Assembly: GCA_002900995.3 (NCBI GenBank)
Contig: CM035304.1
Location: 541,498-605,497 of the forward strand
Direction of reading: 5' to 3'
Length of the DNA: 64,000 bases
From: Ganoderma boninense
Taxonomy: Eukaryota > Basidiomycota > Agaricomycetes > Polyporales > Polyporaceae
The notes below the pieces were generated by a model that was not told where the DNA came from, made no database searches, and was given only the letters and a program-made list of their open reading frames with translations. A program made the translations under genes and the position numbers. Shown piece by piece: positions 49,133 through 59,800 of the stretch. How positions within the stretch are numbered: position 1 is the stretch's first letter; each line of letters opens with the position of its first letter.

Positions 49133-49790
49133 AGTACTCCTCAACAACGTCAGCTCAACTGCAGTCATGGCTGTCCCGGACCCCTGGCAGGCGCAGCGCA
49201 GTGGCAGAGACACTCGACAACCTCGGTGCGCGAGGTCCCGTCGTACGTGTTCCACCAATTATCATTACCCTTGGGCCGTCCGAGTCATGCCACAGCAGTG
49301 CGCGCGGACTGACGACAGCGCTTCGTCGGTGCAGGAGCGCGTCCACGTCGACCAGACCCCCGCAGCGAGCATCGCGCGCGTTCACCGGCACCTCCCCGCG
49401 GCCGACGCCGCGCGCGTCCTCGCGTCCTCGCGCGTGCGCATCATCAACGTCTGGCGGCCCATCGCGCATCCCGTCGCGCACGCTCCGCTCGCCCTCGCGG
49501 ACTGGCGCACGCTCCCGCGCGGCGGCACGAGCCTCATCTCGATGAAGCTCGTGTACCCCGATCGGGTGGGGAGCACGTTCAGCGTGCGGTACAGCCCCGG
49601 GATGCGGTTTCACTACCTCGCGGACCAGCGCCCCGAGGAGGTCGCGCTGATCAAGATATTCGACTCGGAGGAGCAGGCGGGAAGGGCGCGGCAGTGCGCG
49701 CATTCGGCGTTCAGGGACTCCGGGAGCCCGCCGGACGCGCCGACGAGGCAGTCTATCGAGGTCAGAGCGATCGTATTTGATGAGGAGTGA
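48722..49790 (+). pseudogene. CmcJ/AsaB-like protein with one frame lesion
   Basis: Exons 48722-49081, 49165-49225 and 49335-49790 give 291 aa if one surplus G near 48912 (GAGGGCCGAG for GAGGCCGAG) is discounted. Motifs of the family are clear: MNFYVP near the start, VVVRDVRGRE, FQFVHWPS, VHVDQTPAAS, RVRIINVWRPI, PLALADWRTL, FSVRYSPGMRF and IKIFDS. Fungal members (asaB, CmcJ-like) are named hydroxylase/desaturase or methyltransferase and often sit in secondary-metabolite loci, but no cluster is visible here. The first intron holds a (CT)16 run. Confidence 0.75.
49097..49128. repeat. (TC)16 microsatellite in an intron
   Basis: Uninterrupted TC run right after the donor of the first intron of the CmcJ-like gene. 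Confidence 0.97.
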
Positions 49791-49988
49791 GTGAGTAATG
49801 ATACTGGTAGAGACGGGCATCACCTGTATATGAATGATGCGTTCCTTGCCTGAAACTATGTGGTTACCTTCGAGGAAACTATGCATATGTTACAAGGGAG
49901 CTACGGAACCCGAGTTGCCAGACAAAAACAATACAAATATTCACGACCACTGTCGTAGTAGTACACGCGTCTTCTTGCGCGTGATGCT

Positions 49989-52373
49989 TCATCCAGCGAC
50001 CTTCAGCCCTCTCATCGCCTTCGTGACCGCATCGACGCCCTTGTGCGCACCTCTCCCCCTTCTTCTTCTCCCCCTCCCAGTTTGCTTCTGCTTCGTCTTC
50101 CCATCGCTGCCCACCTCTTTCAAGTTCTTGCCTACCTCCCCCAACTCAACCTGTGCCAGCGACCCAGGCAACGCTGCCCTCCTATTCACAACGTCCATCG
50201 CGTCCGCCCACGTCGCCTTCTCGCCAACGCGGCGCTCCCACTGTTGCGCGAGGCGGCCGAGGANNNNNNNNNNNNNNNNNNNNNNNNNNNNNNNNNNNNN
50301 NNNNNNNNNNNNNNNNNNNNNNNNNNNNNNNNNNNNNNNNNNNNNNNNNNNNNNNNNNNNNNNCCGGAAGACTCCTCAGCCACATTTCGCCATGCAAAGA
50401 AAGAAGATGAAGGGTAGCTCACCATGAACTCGAACGTGTCGATCTGCGACGCCTCGTCCACGACAAGCCGCTCGACAGGTATGTAGCGGAAGACCCCGGT
50501 CTCGTACAGGCAAGGGTTGGAAAGCATGGAGAGCGTGCACAGGATGACCTTCGTCTCCCCGATGTGGTTCCTCGGGTCGAACCCGTGGCCGAAGTCGTCC
50601 GTCCGGATCAGGTCGTCCTCGATCCCGTCGTACAGGTGTTCGTGCCTGTGCAGAATGGCGCAAAAAGGGAACTACTGTAAGAAAATGAATAAAAACGAAC
50701 AGACCGGGCCCGCGACGCACCATTCAAAGTGGAACTCCATCGACACGATGAGCTTAAACTCCACGGCCGGCTTTCCTGCCTTCTGCTTGTTCTCGAAGAG
50801 GCTGCGGGCGATATTCTTGACCCCCACGTTAGACCGCGCGATTACCCACACCGGCTGCCCGCAGCTCTCCCAATACCTGAGAGCACACGCGATGGTCGTC
50901 GTCTTTCCAGTCCCGGGAGGACCTGCCCTGGCTGTTAACGGCGATAGAAAGGAGGGGAAGGTTACGGACCATGAGCGACCACCAGCGGTTGTTCGTCTCC
51001 AATCATCGCGTGGGCGACCTGCCGCTGAGACTCATTAAGCTTCTCAAACGCCGACATATCCCCCTCCACTCTAGTTTTCGACGACGTCGTAGACTGCCCC
51101 GCCGAGTCGGGGATGGGATCGTCGGCGAACCACAGCATCCGCACAAACGGAGACTTCAGGAGAGACCGTTTGCCTTGTAAGAGGAGGAGAATATGCTCAT
51201 CGCAGCATCGCTCCGAGATCGTCGCCTCCTCGCGCCCGATGACGCGCACCCTCCTTACGGAGCCGGCGTTGAACTTGCCCGTGAGGAGCTTGAGGGACGT
51301 CTCCTTCCCCTTCGCGCCAACAGCCTGCAGTTTCGTGTCCCCTTCGTTGATTTCCACCACGGTCTATGCACACAACATAACATGCGCACGGGAACCAGTT
51401 AGCTTGTTTTTAATACATTAATATCAGAGAGATGCTCAGAGAGAAAGACAGACAGAGAGACAGACAGAGAGACAGACAGAGAGACAGAGATAGAGATAGA
51501 ACGGGGCACGGACCTGGCGACTCGCTCGCACCCTCGTCTTGAATCGCTTATTGTGCAGGACGACCTGGCCCTGCGAGTCCAGGCCAATATCCTTGAAGTC
51601 GTTGTCGGCGATGGTGGGCTTGTCCCTCTCGAGTAGCGCGACGTTCAGCACGAGCTGCGACAGGCACGCAAGGTGGTGCTGCGGTAGGTGGCGCGTATTG
51701 ACCTTCGCTGCCTTCTCGATCGCATCGATACACTTCTCCGCCAGGCTTTCAAAATCCACAACCCGTGTCAGCGAATGCCTTCACGTCATGTGAAGACCAA
51801 AAGGACTCACCACGCAGAAAGCCATGCGCGGAGGCAGATGTCGTCGTCGCCCTCGCGGAGCCAGAGGGTGTGTATGCGGTGCTTGTCCGCCCGCATGCTC
51901 AGGCGTGTGCTTGCAAGATCAGCAGCAGAGGTGTGCTCGCGTGTTGCCTTGGAGTGCAGCGTTGTAAGGTCCACCCCGAAGACGTGCGCCGACGTCTGGC
52001 GGTGGAGGAGCAGCGCGAGGCGGGGCATGTGGAAGCCCGCGAGGAGGCAGTGGGGGTTCTCGAGCACCTTCCCCAGGTTGGCTTCCCCCGCAAGGTGGTG
52101 GGGGAAGTGGCGACTTGAATGGCGCCTGCGGCCGGTAGGGGCAGGCGGGGCGAACGAGATGAGGAAGACGACGGTGGGGGTGCCGAGTGCGAGCGCCTCG
52201 ATGGTACCTGCCTTGGATAGCCGCAGACACACGCCGAACACCTTGGTCCCGGAGCCGGTGTTGAGGATGTTGTGGAGCATGGTACACCCCGCTCCCGACT
52301 GGAAGGGTATAACGGAGACAGTCTCGTCGTACCCGGGTATGAGACCTTGTGTGCTGAGGACGGAGAGGGACAT
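49989..52373 (-). CDS. SF1 (UPF1-like) helicase 1, broken by a gap
   Basis: Exons 52373-51811, 51745-51514, 51363-50970, 50922-50721 and 50645-50423 join in phase to 538 codons, then the N gap (50264-50363) cuts in. On its far side the frame resumes as LGRLAQQWERRV ... WADAMDVVN and a basic tail ending at 49989, homologous to the end of helicase 2. Seen: Walker A (PPGTGKTTTIA), ARSNVGVKNIA, VDEASQID. Motifs III-VI are missing, so the real gap must be near 1 kb. The first about 190 residues resemble a worn RNase D-like fold without acidic residues (inference). Tandem paralogue of the next gene, 686 bp apart. Confidence 0.85.
50264..50363. other. Assembly gap, 100 N
   Basis: Placeholder of standard size inside helicase 1. 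Confidence 0.98.
51437..51500. repeat. GAGACAGACA-type microsatellite in an intron
   Basis: Array of GACAGA/GAGA units inside the second intron of helicase 1, which is 150 nt against 75 nt in the paralogue. Confidence 0.9.
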
Positions 52374-53058
52374 GGTGGTGGGGAGTGGCACGAGGCACGA
52401 CGGGGAGCCGAGGGTACTGTCATTATCGCTGGGGTGGGGTATATAAGGTTCGTTGTTCGCGTTATGTGGTCCACAGCGCTGGGTCAGACCACTTCGACGA
52501 CGGCGACGCAGCGAGAGAAGAAGACCGATATTTTGCGTCGATGCTGGTCCTAGCATCTGATGTCAGCACCAGCAGCTCGCCCCGGGGCCGTCGCAGAAAT
52601 TCAGAACGGCGTTGACGATGATAAATATAAATATATAGAAGGCAAGTGGCTCACCTTTCTGGCCTACAAACACGAGGCGACGGAGGAGGACGGGCCGTTT
52701 CTTTTCGTACCAAATTGCCCCGCAGAAATTGGCCTAGAAAACCAGAGAGTAGGACCCTGCTTCTGAGGAGGGTGTTAGGAGTAGTCTCAGACGACGATCG
52801 GATGGAAGGGATGGAGTGGATAGCGTTGAGATTCTAACTCAGCCGGGGATCGATCACTACAAGTCCAGACGCCCCAAGACACAGAGTTATCCATCAACCG
52901 GACATCTAGCATACACGCCAATGGTGCCAACAGAACGCAAATAAACCAAGAGTCAAGGCACCAAGAACATCGGAGGCAGCCTCGCAACGTCGCCACGACA
53001 CACGCGAGGATACAAAGAAAAGAACACCACCACTCTCCGGAGCCCCGTGAGTTGAACC

Positions 53059-56026
53059 TCACCCGGCGCGCGGAAGCCGCGCCGTCCCTTCCGCGACCCG
53101 CATCGCATCCACCCAAGCCGCGTCGGAGGAAGAGTCTCCACGTCGCGACCCAGAAGCCTGAGCACTCGCAACCAGAGTCCCCCAGTGGTCCGCGAGCTTG
53201 CCCAGGAGCGTCTTCTGTGCGGGCCCGCAGAGGAACGCGCGGCTCGTGACGACGACCATCCCCGCCTGGCACCGCGTGAGCATGACATTCATGCGGTTGA
53301 GCGACTTGAGGAACCCTGGAACGGTCGTCCGCACGACCGAGACGATCACCAGCGGGGCCTCGTGTCCTGTGTAGAGTTCTAGCATTGAGATTCGCGGAGT
53401 AGGACCGGGAGAAAACAAGAGGAGGAAGAAGAGAATGAGAAGGACTGCGCACCCTGGTAGCTGTCGACGTTGTACACGTTCCCGTGCGGCAGGCCTGCAG
53501 CCTTGAGCGCAGCGACGAGGGCCGCGCGCTGCCCGTCGTACGGCGTGATGATGCACACCTTGCGCTCATCCCCGTAGTACCTCCTGACAAGGTTTATGAT
53601 AGTGTGCACCTCCTCCATGTTCTTTGGATGCAAGCGGATTCCAGTGAGTTTGCTGCAGGATGGCTTCGGTGGTGGGATCAAGGACAGTGGCGCACCTTCC
53701 AACTCGACCCGGCGGGAGCTTCAGCCCCTTTGCGGACGTCGACGAACTTTACGCAGGTGGACGCCGTGATTGCGTGCGAGGACTTGAGCCGTGAGTCGTA
53801 TACGTGCTTGGATATGAAGTCACCAAGCGGCACCGGCATCCGGTCTGCAAACATGTGAGCCGAGGGAGGGAGAGGGTAGGATACCGTGGGCTTACATTGG
53901 GTGTCGAGGAAGTACGCCGACGCGCGGAACTGCGCGAAGTCGAATATCGTCTTCATCTTCGGGGCAGTCTCCTTCCCGTACGGCGGCACTTCCGAGGGAG
54001 GAAGATGAGTGGCGGTCCAGAGCTGTCCACGGAGAAGACGTACGCTGATTCGGGTCGCCGAACATGCACACCTTGCGGAGATGTTTCGCGAACCTGTGGA
54101 AGACGTGCTGTTGTACATACAACGTAATTCCATGTTAGAGGATGTGCAACAGGATCCAAGTGGCGCACGCACCATGAACTCGAAGGTGTCGATTTGAGAC
54201 GCCTCATCGACAATCAGCCGCTCGACAGGGACGAGCTCAAACACACGCTTCATAGCGTTAGACGAACTCGACAGCATAGAGAGCGTGCACAGGACGATCA
54301 TCTGCTCGCCGAACAGAGCGTCGACATCCGTGTTTTTGTGGGCTAGCTTGTCCGACTGGATAAGGTGGTCAGAAATGTCGATGTAGTGGTGCTCATGCCT
54401 GCGAGGCCCGATCAGAGACGAGACACGGGTATTGCTTGGGTCATGATGACCAAGACATGAGCGAGCAGACTGACCACTCGTAGTAAAAGTCCTTCGAGAC
54501 GATGATCTTGAAATCGATGTTGCGTTTCACGAGGCTCTCCGCGATGTTCTTGACGCCGACGTTGGAGTGGGCGACAACCCATGCTCGGCTTTTAGTTCTC
54601 GCCAGGTGGTCGAGTCCCACGGCGATCGTGCTCGTCTTTCCTGTCCCGGGAGGTCCTGGATGGAGCAAACCGACCGGTGTTATCACCGGTGTCAGCCGGA
54701 CTCACTATCTGGGCAGAAACAGCATACACACCGTGTATATTGACGAGCGACGCCGTTTGTCCAACCATCGCCTTCACGACTGCCTGTTGGGACCGGTTCA
54801 GCTTCTGGAACAACGGCGACGTGATCTGCACGTCCTCCTCCACCGCTTTCTTCGTCCTCTTCTTCCGGTGTCCATTTTTGCCCTTGTTCGCAGGGGGGAA
54901 CCACAGCATCTTCACGAACGGCGACTCGTCCATCGCATCGACGCCCTGGAGGACGCATCGTACGAAGCAGTCGCGCGCAAGCTCGGCACTCGTAGGATCC
55001 TCGCGCCCGACCACGCACACCTTCTCCACCTTGTCCGGGAGCTTGCCCTTGCCGATGAGCTGGAGGGTCGTTTCCTTCCCCTCCATCCCCGTCGCGCGCG
55101 CCTTGACTTTCCCTCCATTGATGTGCACAACCGTCTGCGTGGGGAGTGGTGGTGGGGAGCAGTGGGTAAATGTGTCAGGGGATGCGGGAAGACCGGGCCG
55201 CAAACGCACCTGTCCGCTTTTGCGGACCTTGCTCTTGAAGCGGGCGTTGCGCAGCGCAACATTTGACTTGTCCTTCACTTCTATTGTGTCGAAGTCGTTC
55301 TCCATGTGTGTCGGCCGGTCCGCGTCGAGCAGCTCGACGTTGAGCATGAGCTGTGAGAGACACGCGAGCTGGGGCATCGTCAGGTGGCGCGTGTCGACCT
55401 TGCGCTCGTGCTGGATCTCTCGGGTACATTCGCTGGCGATGCTGCGGTAATCCATGCCTATCAGAACGCACATACATATGGGGAAAGCATGGGGAAACGC
55501 ACCAAGCTGAGAGCCACGCGCGCAGGCAGAGGTCCTTGTTGGTGCTGCGGTAGAACAGCGCGCATATACATTGGCTGTAGACTGGATGTGGTAGAAGATT
55601 CCGTGCGAGCGCGACGGCGGGGTGCAGTCTTTGGCTTCCTGGGTTGGGCTCGGGTGCGAGGGCGGTCAGGTCGACGCCGCGGGTGTGCACGCCGAACTGG
55701 CGGTGGAGGAGGAGGGCGGCGCGAGCCATGTCGAATGCGACAAAGAGGCACCTCGGGTGGTTGAGCACAGACGCGAGGTCGTTGTGAGGTGCATCCTTGG
55801 TGACGGTGATCTGGAAGACAGCAGTGTTGGTGGCGAGGGCGATGGCCTCGATGAACCCGCTCTGTGTTAGCCGGAACGAGAGGGCCACAAGGAGGGGGTC
55901 GCCAGTGCCAGTATGCGACGAGAGACCGAGCCGTTCGAGCAGGGCGAGGCAAGAGTCGGACTTGAACCGCTGGACGGGTACATCGGTAGGGAGCCCAGGA
56001 ACAACTTTCTGGGAGAACGTTGGCAT
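53059..56026 (-). CDS. SF1 (UPF1-like) helicase 2, complete
   Basis: Ten exons (first 56026-55503, last 53366-53059) join in phase to 782 aa. Motifs in order: GPPGTGKTS (387-395), AHSNVGVKN, VDEASQID with DEAS at 511-514, GDPNQLPPYG, QYRMP, ITPYDGQR, VDSYQGHEAPLV, VVRT and NVMLTR (707-712). This is the full set of a UPF1/SMUBP2/Sen1-type ATP-driven 5'-3' nucleic-acid helicase. The first 175 residues lack a known domain; spacing such as FQITV and AALLLHRQFGVHTRGVDL recalls a 3'-5' exonuclease fold that has lost its acidic site. Start at 56026 (MPTFSQ) is preferred over an upstream ATG at 56062. The role is unknown; UPF1 proper is larger and has a Cys/His domain that is absent here. Confidence 0.9.
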
Positions 56027-56664
56027 GGTGGTGGTGGTGGGAGTCAAGAGGGCACGATCCACCAGGTGGCCATTGTGCCTTCTTGCAGCTTAAATCGAGC
56101 CATGGAGTCATACCTCGCGCGTGCAGTGTGAGCAACAGGCACAAAGGCGTTCTGCTGGTGCGCCGCTAGCGTCTCCGACAAAACCAACGGCTTGCCTAGG
56201 AAAAGAACTCGCTGTGGAGCAGAAAAACGACGTACGGCTGTGATTTGCAGTGCGATCAGGGACCCGCCTTTCCACTCTGAGATGCCGGGCCGCGTCGTGC
56301 AGCCGAAGAACAGGCGTCGGAAGCAGCAAGCAGAACCTTCATCGTCACCACTCATGCAGCCGATTTCGAGCACGAAGGGTCCTATCCAGCTTGGTAGCAC
56401 TGTGGAAAGACACCCAGGAATGTTGCGCAAGACATGAAGCGTAGCATACACACAGCAAAAGCCTCGAAGAGAATCACGGAGCAGAGGAGTCCCGCCCATG
56501 CGGCTGAGATCGAGCGAGACAGGCGGCCGAGCATTGCGATACGGGCACGGGTCCAATCCAGTTCGACAGCACGGCGGCAACACCCGGGGTGACGTTGTGC
56601 AAGAGAACGCAAGGCGAAAGTGTACTGTAGCTTGCTGCGATGGCACTGGCAAGGCCCCACTCGA

Positions 56665-56850
56665 TTAGAGTTTTAACCTCTGCACACGGCGGCTGCCGAC
56701 CGCGCCGTCCGCGCCGCGATGCACGTCGCACCCGTCGGGCCAGTCAGTTCGACGTCGATCCATCACCCTGACTCTGAGCACCCGCAGCCAGAGCGGAGAT
56801 CCAGGTACATGCGGGCTGGGCATGAGCTGAGAAACACGAAGGATACCACT
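56665..56850 (-). pseudogene. Relic of a third helicase, C-terminal end
   Basis: Minus-strand frame ending at TAA 56665 aligns with the end of helicase 2: AGAQSQGDGSTSNWPDG against ASAQASGSRRGDSSSDAAW, both followed by a short Ala/Arg-rich end. The DNA also matches in GTGCTCAG and flanking words. No motif-bearing part is found upstream. Confidence 0.5.
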
Positions 56851-59800
56851 ACTAGTACGCGTCCTCCACGCATGCATCGCACCCGCTTAGCTTCCCTCCT
56901 GCCCTCCGAGTCTTCTCTTCGCCTGTGCAATTGAAGCACAACGATGGTCAGATCACTGCAGCATTACTAACCAATTTAAATTGTACTTACAGGTCGACAT
57001 CACTGCGAGAGGGACCAGAGAGGCTGTGAAGACGGGGGGATTTGAAGGGAGCACGACAATGTCAGTCTCCCCATTGCCTTCGCTTTAAATACTCGCGCCC
57101 TCGGCCGCTGAGGCCGACATGCACAGACCACTCACAGTTTTTCTCCTAGCCGCAGACCACGTCGAACGCGGGCGCAGTGCACCGTCCGGATGCCGACAGT
57201 GTGGTTACCTACCAATGCCGCGATGCCGCGAATCCACTCGATCCAGGCTGGGGTGCGCGTACCTGTCGGTCCCTGCCATGCCTTCCGCTCGCGCCGGCTG
57301 GAAATGACAACCTTTTAGCCTCATGGAGCGCATCTGTCGGGTAATACCTCACCTTGGCTACCTGCTTGTCCCGCAGCTGAACCGCTCAAGCGGCCGGGCA
57401 ATTCGTTTGCAGAACTCATGCTTGACCGTGGAGTGAGTGCAACGGGCACGTTGTCCGCTGCGGAGAGCTCTCGAAAGAGCGAAGCCCACGAGCCAGTCGC
57501 GCCTTGCACTCCAGCCAGCCGTCCCGTGGATGCGTCTCCTGGACTCGGACGACCAGTTGACTCGATACACTGACGGTTTCGTGTCCCCTCCCGCAGACTG
57601 TCAACAAAACGAGACGGCGTCCGACTGCCCTTGGCCGCTGAGCGAGATGGGATAGACGGCGGCTGAACACAAAGGTACGCGATGCAGTGAAACTATTTGG
57701 CTTTCCGAGTCCCAGAGGCTCGATGTGTTATGGGCGAGCCTCTCCACGCGGACGCTGCGCTGATTCATTGTTGCAATTATGACCGGTTAGTTGTCCGAGT
57801 TGTCCGTGGTCTGCCCAGACCTTGCGGGTTTGGCGAGACAGCGATATTCTTACTGGAGGGTAATCTGTATGCGCTCGCGGCGTAGACCCGTACGAGTACC
57901 GATTATTGCTAAGTGTTGCGCCGCTGGCCTCCGGACGTATGAATTGTCCGACGAAGACGAAGCGCAAGCAGAAATGGCCGGCAGCAACGCTCTGTATGCG
58001 ACTGTGAATAGAAATGGTAAGCTGGCAACCGCATAGAGCCGCATATATGCGTGCCGCGTACCTTGCACCCCCGCTCAGGACAGTCCCGACACTGCTGCAG
58101 GTCAGTGCTCTCGATCTGACTCGGACGTTCGGTGCGATAGAACTTTGCGACAAAACAGCCCCGCATTGGGAACGTGAGTTGCAGCCAGCTGGGATGTGCT
58201 AAGTTACTACAAATGCGACAGGATTGCGGCCGCACAGTCGTCTCTGGAATCCTCGCGCGCAGCCCGCATGTAGCTCTCCGGCCACGAAGTCCTCCAACTG
58301 TGCATGCCGTTTGGCAAATGCATGAAGCGCGAGGCACGGTTGAACCCACCTTCGTGATGCAAATTACCGGCAGCGGGCAAGCATCCAAAAACAGACCCGC
58401 CCGAGTGCCATGGCTTGCGCGCAACCAAGAACTCCGCGGTTGGTCCGGGAGATCTGGCTCAACGGAGCAGCAGCTTGCGGTTGCGGAGGAGCAGACGGCA
58501 GGCACAGGCGAGCGGGCGCCGGGTACCTAGCGGAGAGGCCGACAGCAGCTGGCCGGGGTTCGCTGTCTAGACGTCCGCGGGGCATCTGAGTGCCATGACG
58601 CAGTCCATTTCGCAATGCAAGCTTGTCTGCTGCCCTCGCGGTCCATGGCACACGTCTGGGGGAAGAGGGCGGGGATTCGAGACTCCGAGGGCGCACAACT
58701 CGCTGAGGGGACAGCTGGCCTGTACAATTGGACGCAGGGGCTGCTCGACTGGCTTCGGGGATGCGAGCGTGGGGCTGGAATATGGCAGGGAGGTCACTTT
58801 GCGCGACAGCAGGTTGACAGCAGGTGCGGCCGGCCGTGGACCGATCCGCACGCTGAGCCTCGCTCCGGCTTCGCTCTTCCGGCTCAAAAGGAAGGGGAGA
58901 AATCACTCACCAATTGCTGGCATACGCAAACGATAACGGACGGAACGAATGTTGAGCGTATATATTGCAGTATACAACAGGGAATGGAATACACCCAGCC
59001 GGCAAAATGGGCTGGCACGCATCCTCGCAATGAAGACCAATGGCGGTTCGACTCACCTGTCGCGCTGACCCGCCCACGGTTCCCAGACGTCCGGACACGG
59101 GAATACGAGGACTCGTACACCTACAAACGCGAGGAGGGAGGCTAGCTGTCGGAACATTGCAGAGGTGCAGAGATCGGAGGCTTGGAGACTGCGGGACAGA
59201 CGAGCGAGTTGAGAGGGGTGCCAGAGCGAGGACAAGAGGTCGCAGATGAGCACAGTGGAACCCGGAGCATAATGGACAGGACCGGGGGGAGCAGATGCCA
59301 TGTCGGGAACACACAAGAGGGCGCAAGCAGAGACTCACCTGGAACCCAAGTGCTCCTCAAGTCCTGCCCTGCGGATGACACGAAACAAGAATTGCAACAC
59401 AGGGGAAAGCTTGCCGATTCGCGCGCGTCCTGTGCTTCAGCGTTGCGCTGCCAGCACTGCGCCAGATGTGTCGGAGAGACACGGAGTCGAAACGAAGCCG
59501 GGGCGGAGTCGGAGCGAGACAGCAGGCAGGCGGGAGAACACAGTAGACACGAGATTGTCGGCCGCAGGCGAGGCGCAGAACTGCTTGAAGACCGCAGTGG
59601 GAGACGGACAAGCTCACTGGAGACGTTGGCGGGCAGAGGCAAAGCCGTGTCGAGTGCAAGCGCGCAACGGCCCGGGGAGGACTGCGATGGCGTCAAGTCC
59701 CACGGGCGCTCGTCGACCTCGCCCTCGAACCACCATGTCTCCGCCGACGTCCGCACCCTCCCGTGCCCCCAACGCCCAGTATATGCCCCTCAAATAATCA

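Noticed and set aside
49167..49790. Single 207-codon frame as start of the CmcJ-like protein
   Set aside because: Its first 55 residues lie in an intron and in a shifted frame; the family motifs need the spliced model.
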